A DNA stretch of 64,000 bases from Lachnospiraceae bacterium (GCA_024697065.1 JAILGE010000031.1:124001-188000); one strand, 5' to 3'; positions 24,843 to 33,360 are shown, counted from the first letter of the stretch. The notes: generated from the sequence alone by a model not told the origin. Made by a program: numbers and translations.

Positions 24843-25249
24843 AATATTTCATCATATTGCTTATACATTTTTTGAACGCCGTTTTCAAGGAAGTAGTAAT
24901 GTCTGATATATGGGATCAGTAATATCATCAATGCAATGAAGAGTACAAACAGGCCGATATTCCATACTTCCTGTGTCATCATCGTAAACAGCATCACAAA
25001 GAATACAGCAAATGCAAGGACTGCAAACAGAATGGTAACCATAAGGTGTATCAGCCGTTCGTGCTGGAAAAAGCTGATGTGATCCAGATGATATTGAAGC
25101 AGCTTCTCGTAGTCTTTTCTGGTAGGGACGGTATCTTTTACCAACCGCTCCCCGAATTCACCATCATCGGAAAATGATGTTGTAACATCGAGATCATACG
25201 ACAGTATCTGATCTATGTATTTGAGATACATAAGCATGCGTTTTCTCAT
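24824..25249 (-). CDS. Small two-helix membrane protein, unknown function
   Basis: A 141-residue protein starting at 25249 (MRKRMLMYLKYIDQIL), with GGAGAAG eight bases upstream; a longer open frame has no ribosome site. The N-terminal 80 residues are cytoplasm-like and helical. Two hydrophobic helices follow (LMVTILFAVLAFAVFFVMLF and WNIGLFVLFIALMILLIPYI) separated by a short loop, then a basic tail ending KRIRL. I have seen this arrangement in unnamed Lachnospiraceae proteins near rpsT but know no function. It lies downstream of rpsT on the same strand, behind a hairpin. Confidence 0.7.
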   Translation of the reverse strand: MRKRMLMYLKYIDQILSYDLDVTTSFSDDGEFGERLVKDTVPTRKDYEKLLQYHLDHISFFQHERLIHLMVTILFAVLAFAVFFVMLFTMMTQEVWNIGLFVLFIALMILLIPYIRHYYFLENGVQKMYKQYDEILKRIRL

Positions 25250-25277
25250 AGCGAAGCTTCTCCATGTCTGTATATGC

Positions 25278-25310
25278 AAACCCGCCCGGGAATGACGGCT
25301 CCCGGGCGGG
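25278..25310 (-). terminator. Hairpin terminator downstream of rpsT
   Basis: A perfect ten-base GC stem (25281-25290 with 25301-25310) on the rpsT strand, followed only by TTTGC, so it may be partly read through into the membrane-protein gene. Confidence 0.65.
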
Positions 25311-25336
25311 TGAATGATCCAAATAAAGAGTTGCTA

Positions 25337-25603
25337 TTAGCGGCTCATCTTGTTAACAGCAAGGTTTAAACGGGAAACCTTTCTTGCAGCGTAGTTCTTG
25401 TGATATACGCCCTTACGTGTAGCCTTATCGATAGCGCTTGTTGCAGCGAGGAGAGCTTCCTTAGCAGCATCAGCATTGTTCTCGTCGATAGCAACGTAAA
25501 CTTTCTTTACAGCTGTCTTAACGGAAGAACGGATTCTCTTATTCTGCTCTTCTTTTGTCTTTGTTACTAAGATTCTCTTCTTAGCGGATTTAATGTTAGC
25601 CAA
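25337..25603 (-). CDS. rpsT: 30S ribosomal protein S20
   Basis: An 88-residue, very basic primary 16S rRNA-binding protein. The sequence is characteristic: MANIKSAKKRILVTKTKEEQ start, helical body and an ending in LNLAVNKMSR. The start codon is TTG, with GGAGGTAAAGGAAC just before it. The E. coli rpsT gene also uses UUG and is autoregulated, so a weak start may be a shared control feature. A near-ideal promoter at 25720-25748 gives a leader of about 109 bases that contains short inverted repeats. Confidence 0.97.
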   Translation of the reverse strand: MANIKSAKKRILVTKTKEEQNKRIRSSVKTAVKKVYVAIDENNADAAKEALLAATSAIDKATRKGVYHKNYAARKVSRLNLAVNKMSR

Positions 25604-25719
25604 GTTCCTTTACCTCCAACTCGTTTTCAGTTTATCATTTTATGGCGGGACGACCCCGTCTTTTATCATTTATGCTTATCGGAGCCGGACACGGACAGTC
25701 CGATGTACATACAAGGTGT

Positions 25720-25748
25720 ATTTTAAGCAAATAAAGGCCTCTTGTCAA
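25720..25748 (-). promoter_or_regulatory. Strong promoter of rpsT
   Basis: On the minus strand TTGACA (25748-25743), 17 bases, TAAAAT (25725-25720): consensus -35 and near-consensus -10. Confidence 0.88.
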
Positions 25749-25799
25749 TCACAAATGTAACACATTTTAACTCACTTTTGACCCGCTTTTGCCTCCGGT

Positions 25800-25828
25800 T
25801 TGGGGTTGCGAATGTGTTGTGTTATACT
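25800..25828 (+). promoter_or_regulatory. Promoter of the HAD phosphatase operon
   Basis: Extended -10 TGTTATACT (25820-25828) with a poor -35 TTGGGG (25800-25805) 17 bases upstream. Likely start of the HAD-hemW transcript. Confidence 0.6.
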
Positions 25829-25879
25829 TTTGTGAGCCCTAAAGTATAATAACTCAAAATGCGATAAAGGAGAAGGATA

Positions 25880-26560
25880 ATGCCACAAAACAGCCTGAGA
25901 TATAAATATGTTTTGTTCGATCTGGACGGAACGATAACAAATTCGGAAGAGGGGATCACCAAAAGCGCTGCATATGCTCTTGAAAAAATGGGGATAACCG
26001 AACAGGATCAGGAAAGATTAAAACGTTTTATAGGTCCGCCTTTAACCGTGTCTTTCAGGGATTTTTACGGTATGAATGAGGAACAGGCCGAAGAAGGGAT
26101 GCGTTTATATCGGGAAAGATACGGAGTGACCGGCTGGAAGGAAGCCTGTGTATACGAAGGTATTCCGGAACTTTTAAATAAACTTAAGGAAGCAGGGGCA
26201 AAGATCGCGGTTGCTACATCCAAGCCTCAACAATATACGGATATGATCCTTGAGCATTTTGGCGTCGCAAAGTATTTTGGAGCGGTTTCCGGAGCGGATA
26301 TAGCGGAAAAAGACAGCGGGAAGAGTGGACTGATAAAAAAAGCGCTGACTCTGCTCGGTAAAGATGACTGGTCTTCCTGCAGTGATGTTGTCATGATAGG
26401 AGACAGGAAATTCGATACGCTGGGTGCGGGTGAAGTCGGAACGGATTTTATCGGTGTCTCCTACGGCTTCGCTCCGAAAGGAGAATTCGAGGCCCTCGGG
26501 GTTGAAAAGATAGCCTCTTCTGCGGCGGAACTGGAAAAATATCTTTTGGTAAATGAGTGA
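25880..26560 (+). CDS. HAD-family phosphatase (phosphoglycolate phosphatase-like)
   Basis: A 226-residue cytoplasmic hydrolase. Motif I is FDLDGTITNSEEG (nucleophile Asp14 and acid Asp16), followed by a helical cap domain with FIGPPL, motif II VATSKP near residue 112, and motif III/IV MIGDRKFD near 172. The FIGPPL cap signature is typical of Gph/PpaX-like subfamily members; the true substrate cannot be told from sequence. AAAGGAGAAGG lies before the ATG. It overlaps hemW by four bases, so the two are translationally coupled. Confidence 0.9.
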   Translation: MPQNSLRYKYVLFDLDGTITNSEEGITKSAAYALEKMGITEQDQERLKRFIGPPLTVSFRDFYGMNEEQAEEGMRLYRERYGVTGWKEACVYEGIPELLNKLKEAGAKIAVATSKPQQYTDMILEHFGVAKYFGAVSGADIAEKDSGKSGLIKKALTLLGKDDWSSCSDVVMIGDRKFDTLGAGEVGTDFIGVSYGFAPKGEFEALGVEKIASSAAELEKYLLVNE

Positions 26561-27738
26561 GAGTGTCCGTGTTGAAATCAAAACCACTTGCGATATATAT
26601 ACATATTCCTTTCTGCATAAGAAAGTGTCTCTATTGTGACTTTCTTTCATTTGCTGTGGGCAGCTCACCGGATCGTGGATGGGAGAACAGGAAAAAGGAA
26701 TATTTTAAAGCGCTGAAAAGAGAGATAGAGCATTATGCGGAAATATTACCTGAATATGAGATCGTAAGTGTTTTTTTCGGCGGAGGAACTCCTTCCGTTG
26801 TCAGTGAAAGGGATATAGCCGATATTTGCATGGCTTTAAAAACGGCATGGAAATTCAAAGAAGATGCTGAAGTAACTCTTGAAGCTAATCCCGGGACCGT
26901 GAATTCCGAAAAATTTAAAGTTTATAAAGATATTGGGATCAACCGGATAAGTTTTGGACTTCAGTCTGCACATGATGATGAATTAAAGCGGCTTGGGAGG
27001 ATCCATACTTTCAGCGCCTTTCTTGAATCATATGACATGGCAAGACAAAGCGGTTTTGAAAATATAAATATAGATCTTATGAGCGGGCTTCCGGGACAGA
27101 CTGTTAATGCATGGAAGGATACCGTAAAAAAAGTGGCCGTACTGGAACCTGAACATATCTCGGCATACGGACTTATCATAGAGGATGGGACGCCCTTCGG
27201 GAAAATGTACGGTGAAGGGGGGCAGGGTGTTACACCGCTTCCTTCCGAAGAAGATGAGAGAGAGATGTATCATATCACGAAGAGCATACTTGATCAGTAT
27301 GGGTACCACAGATATGAGATATCCAATTATGCAAAAACAGGGTATGAGTGCGGTCACAATCTGGTATATTGGCACAGAGGAGATTACCTTGGATTGGGCC
27401 TTGGAGCATCTTCGTGTGTATCGGATATAAGATGGAATAATACCTCTGTATTTGAAAAATATATTAGCCCGGAAACAGTGGATTTCGGGGCGGAAAAAGA
27501 GACGCTTTCGGATAAGGATCAGATGTTTGAAACATTTATGCTGGGACTCAGATTGGCTGAAGGCGTTGATCTGAAAGGGTTTGCGGAAAAGTTTGATGTA
27601 GATCCGCTTAAAAAATACGGCTCTCTTTTTAAAAAATATGAGGGCGAGGGTCTCCTTGAATTGAAAAAAGGATGTGCTATACTGACGCCTAAAGGTTTTG
27701 ACCTTGCCGATCACGTAATACTTGGATTTATGGAATAG
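26557..27738 (+). CDS. hemW: Radical SAM protein HemW
   Basis: A 393-residue HemW/YggW-type protein: heme chaperone related to oxygen-independent coproporphyrinogen oxidase, though annotated often as HemN. The cluster motif is PFCIRKCLYCDF with Cys20, Cys24 and Cys27 (CX3CX2C, last Cys of HemN absent as in HemW). Other marks are FGGGTPS, EANPGT, RISFGLQS and GLPGQT. A C-terminal winged region completes it. Start is uncertain among several GTG/TTG codons (26557, 26563, 26569, 26572); I use GTG 26557, which overlaps the HAD stop by four bases. No heme-synthesis gene is nearby. Confidence 0.93.
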   Translation: MRVSVLKSKPLAIYIHIPFCIRKCLYCDFLSFAVGSSPDRGWENRKKEYFKALKREIEHYAEILPEYEIVSVFFGGGTPSVVSERDIADICMALKTAWKFKEDAEVTLEANPGTVNSEKFKVYKDIGINRISFGLQSAHDDELKRLGRIHTFSAFLESYDMARQSGFENINIDLMSGLPGQTVNAWKDTVKKVAVLEPEHISAYGLIIEDGTPFGKMYGEGGQGVTPLPSEEDEREMYHITKSILDQYGYHRYEISNYAKTGYECGHNLVYWHRGDYLGLGLGASSCVSDIRWNNTSVFEKYISPETVDFGAEKETLSDKDQMFETFMLGLRLAEGVDLKGFAEKFDVDPLKKYGSLFKKYEGEGLLELKKGCAILTPKGFDLADHVILGFME

Positions 27739-27780
27739 GCAGACGTAATACTTAATTTTTACTAAAAGGGGAAATTGAAA

Positions 27781-28380
27781 ATGGCAAGTGAAAATGAAAA
27801 AAAGATCGATCAGACGAGTGATGCTAAGATCAGGAAAATTGTGATGGCGGCTGTGTTTGCCGCACTTACTTTTGTGGCAACATCGGTTATAAAGATACCT
27901 ACACCGACACTGGGATATATACATATAGGAGATACTTTTGTTATTCTTTCGGGAATATGTTTGCCTCCTTTTATCGGGGCTCTGGCTGCAGGATTGGGGT
28001 CGGCTCTTTCGGATCTGCTCGGTGGATATTTTATCTGGGTACCGGGAACTTTTGTTATAAAATTCCTTGCGGCGCTTGCAGCATCTTTACTCTACAGAGG
28101 GTTAAAGAAGTTATACAAAGAGGGAAAGTATGCTCCTTCAAGAGTGATATTCGCCGGAATAGCATCGGAAACGATAGTTGTGATAGGATACCTTTTGTTT
28201 AATGTTATCATATTAGCCATTACGGAAGGGGCTGTAAGTGCTGAAGGTTTGTCTGCTGCAATAGCGGCAAGCGCTGCTGAGGTGCCTTTCAATCTGTTAC
28301 AGGGAACAGCGGGAATAGTGCTTTCGGTACTGGCCGGACCGGTATTTACCAGGATTTCCGGGAAAGAGTTACAACAGTGA
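27781..28380 (+). CDS. ECF transporter S component
   Basis: A 199-residue integral membrane protein with about six hydrophobic helices, starting at ATG 27781 behind AAAAGGGG. The first helix carries the AAVFAALTFVAT pattern of S components, where small residues contact the energising EcfT subunit, followed by IGDTFVILSGICLPP and GLGSALSDLLGG. The family imports vitamins or similar small molecules using a shared ECF module encoded elsewhere; the substrate is not evident. It is close to the HmpT/ThiT-like group by eye only. It overlaps the next gene by four bases (GTGA). Confidence 0.88.
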   Translation: MASENEKKIDQTSDAKIRKIVMAAVFAALTFVATSVIKIPTPTLGYIHIGDTFVILSGICLPPFIGALAAGLGSALSDLLGGYFIWVPGTFVIKFLAALAASLLYRGLKKLYKEGKYAPSRVIFAGIASETIVVIGYLLFNVIILAITEGAVSAEGLSAAIAASAAEVPFNLLQGTAGIVLSVLAGPVFTRISGKELQQ

Positions 28381-29069
28381 TATTAATAATAACAAAAGAT
28401 ACAGAAATAGGCAGATCAGTAAAAGAGCATACAGAAACGGGCAATACAGGCAAAGTAATGCTTCTTTTTGGCGAAGACATCTCATCGGAAGAAAGGTTTT
28501 TTGAAGACGGTGAGATGTCTTCTTTCATATATCTGTATCATGAGACCGGCGGGGAAGGCGGATCTGAGAGCGGAGTCTTCCGGATAAACAGGATCCTGGA
28601 CAGGTATTATCCGGATCTGTTATTAAAGAGTGACCTGCCGGAGACATCATCGGGAGATGAAAATGTGGCAGAATTTTATCTTAAAGCTGCCGCAAAGCTT
28701 CCGCCCCACAGGATACATATACTTAAGGTGAGAGGACCTGTCACGGACAGTGCAGGAAAAAGTATCACAGCTTATATCGGGAACGTGATAGCAGAAGGAT
28801 CGGAAAAAGAGAAACGGGATATTGAGAGGTCAGAAAGAGATAAGAAGATCAGAGAACGTGCGGAAAAGCTGGCAGAAGAGATACATGCCTCGGAATCGAT
28901 GAAGAGACAGATAGAAGAACTGGTGAGATATTCCCGGATATCAGGGATAGATTTTGATGATATGATAAGTGAACTGGGACGCGAGGGCTTATTGCCTGTG
29001 GCAGATAAGAAGGAAGGGAAGAAAGTTCTTGGAGAATTGCAAAGAAGGATATGCGGAAGCGCCGTTTAA
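28377..29069 (+). CDS. Unknown protein coupled to the Spl-family gene
   Basis: A 230-residue soluble protein starting at GTG 28377 in a four-base overlap with the transporter gene. The first 80 residues look alpha/beta (MILIITKDTEIGRSVKEHTE, IYLYHETGG), then comes SGVFRINRILDRYYPDLLLK, a beta segment (HIHILKVRGPVTDSAG with ITAYIGNVIAEG), and a charged helical region about 140-170 rich in Glu, Arg and Lys. The end, RYSRISGIDFDDMISELGREGLL, resembles a small helical bundle. I do not recognise a family. Its 3' end overlaps the likely start of the next gene by about 41 bases, which implies tight coupling with the photoproduct-lyase-like protein. Confidence 0.7.
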   Translation: MILIITKDTEIGRSVKEHTETGNTGKVMLLFGEDISSEERFFEDGEMSSFIYLYHETGGEGGSESGVFRINRILDRYYPDLLLKSDLPETSSGDENVAEFYLKAAAKLPPHRIHILKVRGPVTDSAGKSITAYIGNVIAEGSEKEKRDIERSERDKKIRERAEKLAEEIHASESMKRQIEELVRYSRISGIDFDDMISELGREGLLPVADKKEGKKVLGELQRRICGSAV

Positions 29070-30033
29070 ACATATTTATATAGAAGATGATATCGATGTA
29101 GGCAATCTTAAGGCGGTTGAGCGGTTCCGTGATGCCGGGATCATCAGGATAAAGCATTACAAAGATCTGTTCAACAGACAGAGACAAAGTTTTGTCGGAC
29201 AAAAAGCATCACCAAATCTGATAATAGCAAGGAAACACGGGAAACTCATATATGAGGGCTCACCCGTATGTCAGGATTTTGGGAATAAGCATTTTTATTA
29301 CACATCCTGTGTGATGAACTGTCTTTATGATTGTGAGTATTGCTATCTGAGAGGAATGTATCCTTCCGCCAATCCGACGATATTTGTCAATCTTGAGGAT
29401 ATATTTGATGAGCTGGACGGATTGTTGAAAAAGCATCCGGTATATCTTTGTGTATCTTACGATACGGATCTTATGGCTTTCGAGGATCTGACGGGATATG
29501 TGGAGAAATGGTGCGATTTTACCGCATCCAGAGAAGATCTTACTATAGAGATAAGAACCAAATGCGCAAGGAAGGATCTGTGGGACAGACTTACATCATG
29601 TGAGAGAGTCATTTTTGCATATACCATATCTCCACAGGAGATAATAACGAAATATGAAAAAGGGACTCCTTCACTTCTTATGAGAGCAGAAGCGGCATCA
29701 GTGGCAATGGAGCATTTTCCTGTCAGACTTTGCTTTGACCCGATGATCTTTATAAAAGACTGGAAAGATATTTATGGGAAGATGTTTGATGAGATTACGG
29801 AAATCATAGATATAGACAGGATCAAAGACTTTAGCGTGGGAAGCTTTAGGATATCTTCGGGATTCCTTAAAAATATGCGAAGGATGATGCCTGATTCCGA
29901 GATAGCACAATACCCCTTTGAACTAATGGATGGATTTTATCAATATCCGAAGGAACTTGCGGATGGAATGGAGAATTATATGTCCGGGCTTATAAGAGAG
30001 AAAAAGGTGGATTCGGAGATATTCAGACCTTAA
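29029..30033 (+). CDS. splB: Spore photoproduct lyase family radical SAM protein
   Basis: A 334-residue protein of the Spl family, whose founding members reverse the UV-induced spore thymine dimer with a SAM-derived radical. The cluster motif is CLYDCEYCYLRG (CX3CX2C), preceded by TSCVMN; further marks are FKHIYIEDD at the N-terminus, VSYDTDLMAFE, IRTKCARKDLW and the end-of-barrel VGSFRISSG. The start is uncertain: TTG 29029 behind AAGGAAGGG fits the family length; the open frame extends to 28969. I could not align the hydrogen-donor cysteine of B. subtilis SplB with certainty, so lesion-repair activity is not shown. It may act on vegetative DNA or something else. Confidence 0.82.
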   Translation: MENCKEGYAEAPFKHIYIEDDIDVGNLKAVERFRDAGIIRIKHYKDLFNRQRQSFVGQKASPNLIIARKHGKLIYEGSPVCQDFGNKHFYYTSCVMNCLYDCEYCYLRGMYPSANPTIFVNLEDIFDELDGLLKKHPVYLCVSYDTDLMAFEDLTGYVEKWCDFTASREDLTIEIRTKCARKDLWDRLTSCERVIFAYTISPQEIITKYEKGTPSLLMRAEAASVAMEHFPVRLCFDPMIFIKDWKDIYGKMFDEITEIIDIDRIKDFSVGSFRISSGFLKNMRRMMPDSEIAQYPFELMDGFYQYPKELADGMENYMSGLIREKKVDSEIFRP

Positions 30034-30102
30034 AGACTAAGGGCATGAATCCTGTGGACATGATCCCTTTCGGGAATATTGTTTTTTTGAGGAGGTGCGA
30101 CA

Positions 30103-30822
30103 ATGTCTGAGAATGGACAAAGCATAAAAAGAAAAAGAGTACTTCTTACAGGTGCTTCATCCGGTATAGGTGCGGCTATAGCGGAAGTACTTTCGGATAT
30201 GAATTGTCAGGTTTTTTGTATAGGAAGGGATTTTAAGAAAAGCGGTACGGCTGATCTCATAAATATATGCTGTGATCTCCTGGATACCGATGCGCTCATA
30301 AGGACGGTTAAGGATATCAGGAAAGAGGGCAATATAGATATTCTTATCAATAATGCGGGATGCGCTTATTATGGTTTGCATGAAGAACTGGATGTGAAGA
30401 TGATACAGGAAATGGTACGAACAGATCTGGAAGTCCCCATGATATTGACACAATTATTATTGAGGGATCTTAAGGCAAACAGGGGCACAATAATCAATAT
30501 TTCATCAGTCACGGCCCTGTCTCAGTCCAATCCTCACGGGGCGGCCTATGGGGCTTTAAAGGCAGGGCTGCGGAGTTTCTCATCCAGCATATTTGAGGAA
30601 TCAAGAAAGCATGGTGTAAGAGTAAGTACCATAATGCCTGACATGACTAAAACCAAGCTGTACAGGAATGCGGACTTTGATGTGGAAGATACAGAGGGCG
30701 CATATCTTGAACCTGATGAAGTGGCAGAAGCTGTAAGATATATTCTGGAGAGGCCTGAAGGAGTGGTTATACCGGAAATGGTGTTACGACCGCAATTGCA
30801 CAGGATACGCAGAAAGAAGTAA
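30103..30822 (+). CDS. Short-chain dehydrogenase/reductase
   Basis: A 239-residue classical SDR. The cofactor loop is TGASSGIG (16-23), the fold marker NNAG is at 83-86, and the catalytic residues are Ser134/135 (INISSVT), Tyr149 and Lys153 (AYGALK). The EFR-type loop after strand 2 reads CIGRDFKKSG, an Arg that usually favours NADP(H). Substrate unknown. GAGGAGG is six bases before the ATG. Its last codons abut the thrS terminator on the other strand. Confidence 0.9.
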   Translation: MSENGQSIKRKRVLLTGASSGIGAAIAEVLSDMNCQVFCIGRDFKKSGTADLINICCDLLDTDALIRTVKDIRKEGNIDILINNAGCAYYGLHEELDVKMIQEMVRTDLEVPMILTQLLLRDLKANRGTIINISSVTALSQSNPHGAAYGALKAGLRSFSSSIFEESRKHGVRVSTIMPDMTKTKLYRNADFDVEDTEGAYLEPDEVAEAVRYILERPEGVVIPEMVLRPQLHRIRRKK

Positions 30823-30855
30823 AAAAGAGCCTCTTTGTTTATCACAAAGAGGCTC
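30821..30855 (-). terminator. Terminator of thrS
   Basis: GAGCCTCTTTGT pairs perfectly with ACAAAGAGGCTC (30827-30838 with 30844-30855) and is followed on the minus strand by six T. The plus strand lacks a full T run, so it mainly serves thrS. Confidence 0.92.
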
Positions 30856-30881
30856 TCTTCATATCATTTACTCTTGGAATA

Positions 30882-32702
30882 TTACTGCTCGAGGCTCTCG
30901 ATAAGATCGAGGGAATGTGAATCATTCATCTGTGCGCAGAGCTCGATGAATTTCTCCAAAGGTACATCACGCATCTGTTTTCCACCACGGATATTGATCG
31001 AAACAGTACGGTTTTCTGCTTCTGCATTTCCAAGTACCAGAACATAGGGATCATGAGCATTTCTGTAATTCTTGATCTTATCCTTCATGTTCTTGTCACT
31101 GTAATCAACTTCAAAACGGATGCGGTTCTTTCTGCAGATCTCGGCAACTTCTGCAGCATATTCGTTATTCTCAACTCTGATAGGAACGATACCTACCTGC
31201 ATGGGGCTCATCCAGAAGGGGAAGGAACCCTTGAAGTTTTCGATGATGATACCGATGAAGCGCTCGAAGGAACCGAAGATCGCACGATGAACCATAACAG
31301 GTCTCTTCATGGATCCGTCTGCTGCAACATATTTAAGGTCGAAATTGAGCGGCAGCTGGAAGTCTAACTGGATAGTACCCATCTGCCATTCACGGCCGAT
31401 GCAGTCTTTCATCTTAAGGTCGATCTTGGGACCGTAGAAAGCTCCGTCGCCTTCGTTGATCTCATATCCGCCTTCACCGTAGTGCTTATCCAGAATACCC
31501 TTGAGAGCCTTCTCGGCTTCGTTCCAGTCATTGATATCGCCCATGAAATCTTCCGGACGTGTAGAGAGCTCTGCGATATATGAGAGACCGAATGTGGAGT
31601 AGATCTCACCTGCGATCTGCATGATATCATCGATCTCGCTCTCAATCTGTTCCTGCATGATCAGGTTGTGAGAGTCATCCTGTCTGAATTCCTGAACACG
31701 GAGAAGACCGTTTAATTCACCGGATTTCTCTCTTCTGTGGATAACATCGATCTCGTTAAAACGAAGGGGGAGATCCTTATAGCTGCGCTGTTTGTTCTGG
31801 TAAACTTTAATTGCATTGGGGCAGTTCATGGGCTTGGCGGCAAACATATGATCCTCATCCGTTACATCCACGATCTGTTCAACTGTTCCGCTTCCGTCCG
31901 CGTTATCTCTTGCGGGAGGAACGATGAACATGTTCTTTCTGTAATGATCCCAATGACCTGATGTCTCCCAAAGTGACTTGTTGTTGAGTATGGGTGCTGA
32001 AATCTCTGTATAGCCGTGTCTTTCATGCACTTCACGCCAATAGTCGATAAGAGCATTGTAGAGCTTCCAGCCGCGGGGCAGCCAGTAGGGCATACCGGGA
32101 GCTGTTTCATCAAACATAAAGAGATCGAGCTGAGGTCCAAGCTTCTTGTGGTCGCGTTCCATTGCTTCTTTGATCATTGCAAGATGATCTTTAAGTGCCT
32201 TCTTGTCAGGGAAAGCATAGACATATATACGCTGAAGCTGGTCTCTCTTTTCATCGCCTCTCCAGTAGGAGCCTGACACAGACTTGATCTGGAATGCTGC
32301 ATTCATAAGAAGCTGTGAATTGTCGACATGAGGTCCTCTGCAAAGGTCCACAAAGTCATCACCTGTATAATAAACCGTAAGGAGCTCATCTTCGGGCATA
32401 TCATTGATAAGTTCGACTTTGAACTTCTGATCCTTGAAAAGTTCAAGAGCGTCGGGTCTGCTTATCTCTTTTCTTGTCCAGTCTTCGCGTCTCTTGATGA
32501 TCTCGCGCATCTTATCCTCGATAGTCTTGAAATCCTCATTTGTGACTGTGCGGGGAAGAGTAAAGTCGTAGTAGAATCCGTCGGCGATCTGGGGCCCGAT
32601 GGCATACTGAACATTTTCTTTACCGAAGATCTCGATCACGGCCTTGGCAAGGATATGTGCGAGAGAGTGTCGGTATACCTCCATTAATTCTTCTTTTTCC
32701 AT
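30882..32702 (-). CDS. thrS: Threonyl-tRNA synthetase lacking the TGS domain
   Basis: Charges tRNA-Thr in the cytoplasm. With the start at ATG 32702 (MEKEELMEVYRHSLAHILAK), six bases after AAAGGAG, the protein is 606 residues and begins directly in the editing domain (His12 and His16, later DLCRGPH), so the usual N-terminal TGS domain of about 60 residues is absent. The class II core shows EVIHRRE-like motif 2 (VIHRREKSGELNG), FRQDDSHN and motif 3 HRAIFGSFERFIG, followed by the anticodon-binding domain. A 16-codon in-frame extension upstream falls in the T-box terminator and is not a TGS domain. Expression is controlled by a T-box. Confidence 0.96.
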   Translation of the reverse strand: MEKEELMEVYRHSLAHILAKAVIEIFGKENVQYAIGPQIADGFYYDFTLPRTVTNEDFKTIEDKMREIIKRREDWTRKEISRPDALELFKDQKFKVELINDMPEDELLTVYYTGDDFVDLCRGPHVDNSQLLMNAAFQIKSVSGSYWRGDEKRDQLQRIYVYAFPDKKALKDHLAMIKEAMERDHKKLGPQLDLFMFDETAPGMPYWLPRGWKLYNALIDYWREVHERHGYTEISAPILNNKSLWETSGHWDHYRKNMFIVPPARDNADGSGTVEQIVDVTDEDHMFAAKPMNCPNAIKVYQNKQRSYKDLPLRFNEIDVIHRREKSGELNGLLRVQEFRQDDSHNLIMQEQIESEIDDIMQIAGEIYSTFGLSYIAELSTRPEDFMGDINDWNEAEKALKGILDKHYGEGGYEINEGDGAFYGPKIDLKMKDCIGREWQMGTIQLDFQLPLNFDLKYVAADGSMKRPVMVHRAIFGSFERFIGIIIENFKGSFPFWMSPMQVGIVPIRVENNEYAAEVAEICRKNRIRFEVDYSDKNMKDKIKNYRNAHDPYVLVLGNAEAENRTVSINIRGGKQMRDVPLEKFIELCAQMNDSHSLDLIESLEQ

Positions 32703-32725
32703 TGATTTGCTCCTTTCGTTTTTGA

Positions 32726-32974
32726 AAATAAAAAATCCCCTGTATTGCATTAAAGCAATACAGGGGACGCAACTTCTTTGCGCGGTTCCACCCCGGTTGT
32801 CGTATCAAACGACCTCTTCATTCTGGCGATAACGGTGCCTGCCGGGCTTGATTGGAGCCTCTCGGAGCTGGTCTTCGGCTTTGATCCTACAGCCTGCTCT
32901 CAGCACTTGCTGCAGGCCTCTCTGAGTATTTACTAAAGCTTACTCGTCTCTTCACAGATTTATCTTCAGATTTG
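32726..32974 (-). promoter_or_regulatory. Threonine T-box riboswitch of thrS
   Basis: On the minus strand the T-box sequence GGGGTGGAACCGCG occupies 32794-32781, and the AGAGAG motif of stem I is present upstream. The codon ACC at 32872-32870, in the context GAAG-ACC-AGC, is the probable threonine specifier. The terminator stem is 32755-32767 with 32736-32748, followed by a T run. Uncharged tRNA-Thr should stabilise the antiterminator and turn thrS on. Confidence 0.95.
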
Positions 32975-32980
32975 TTCTGT

Positions 32981-33009
32981 ATTGTAACGCGGCATATTCT
33001 ATTTGTAAA
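32981..33009 (-). promoter_or_regulatory. Promoter of the thrS T-box transcript
   Basis: Minus strand TTTACA (33009-33004), 17 bases, TACAAT (32986-32981). Start site near 32974. Confidence 0.82.
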
Positions 33010-33106
33010 GGTGAAAAATAGCCAATAAAAAACCGGATGTGATATACTTCATCTGCACATACAACAGCGGATATGTTGCATGTCATTTTAATTAAGGAGG
33101 CTTATC

Positions 33107-33340
33107 ATGAATCCAATGGACGCAATGAGAATGGCACAGGCGTGGTCCACATTCTCTCAGAATCATCCGAAATTTTTACCGTTTATAAGAGCTGTATCTC
33201 AGGGAGCTTTGCAGGAAGGATCCGTTGTGGAGCTGGCGGTAACGCAGCCTGACGGAAAGAAGCTTGAGACCAATCTGAGATTAAGTCAGTCGGATCTTGA
33301 TCTGATAGCTCAGATAAAAGGGCTTATACCGCCACAGTAA
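33107..33340 (+). CDS. Small conserved-looking protein, unknown function
   Basis: A 77-residue soluble protein with a perfect AAGGAGG seven bases before the ATG, an extended -10 box TGATATACT at 33040-33048 and a terminator after it. It begins MNPMDAMRMAQAWSTF, an amphipathic helix, followed by a second helix (HPKFLPFIRAVSQGAL), then two short strands (SVVELAVTQPDG, LETNLRLSQSD) and a last helix ending in IPPQ. No family is recognised with confidence; similar 70-80 residue proteins appear in Lachnospiraceae genomes. Confidence 0.75.
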   Translation: MNPMDAMRMAQAWSTFSQNHPKFLPFIRAVSQGALQEGSVVELAVTQPDGKKLETNLRLSQSDLDLIAQIKGLIPPQ

Positions 33341-33360
33341 AAATATCGTGCCTGAAATAA

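Noticed and set aside
27028..27924. 298-codon open frame on the minus strand opposite hemW
   Set aside because: Composition is Cys/Tyr/Ile/Arg-rich shadow coding, it spans two genes of the other strand with clear homology, and no ribosome site precedes it.
30039..30092. Terminator between the Spl-family gene and the SDR
   Set aside because: A bulged GGGCATG/CATGATCCC stem exists, but the T run is about 17 bases away and the SDR Shine-Dalgarno follows at once.
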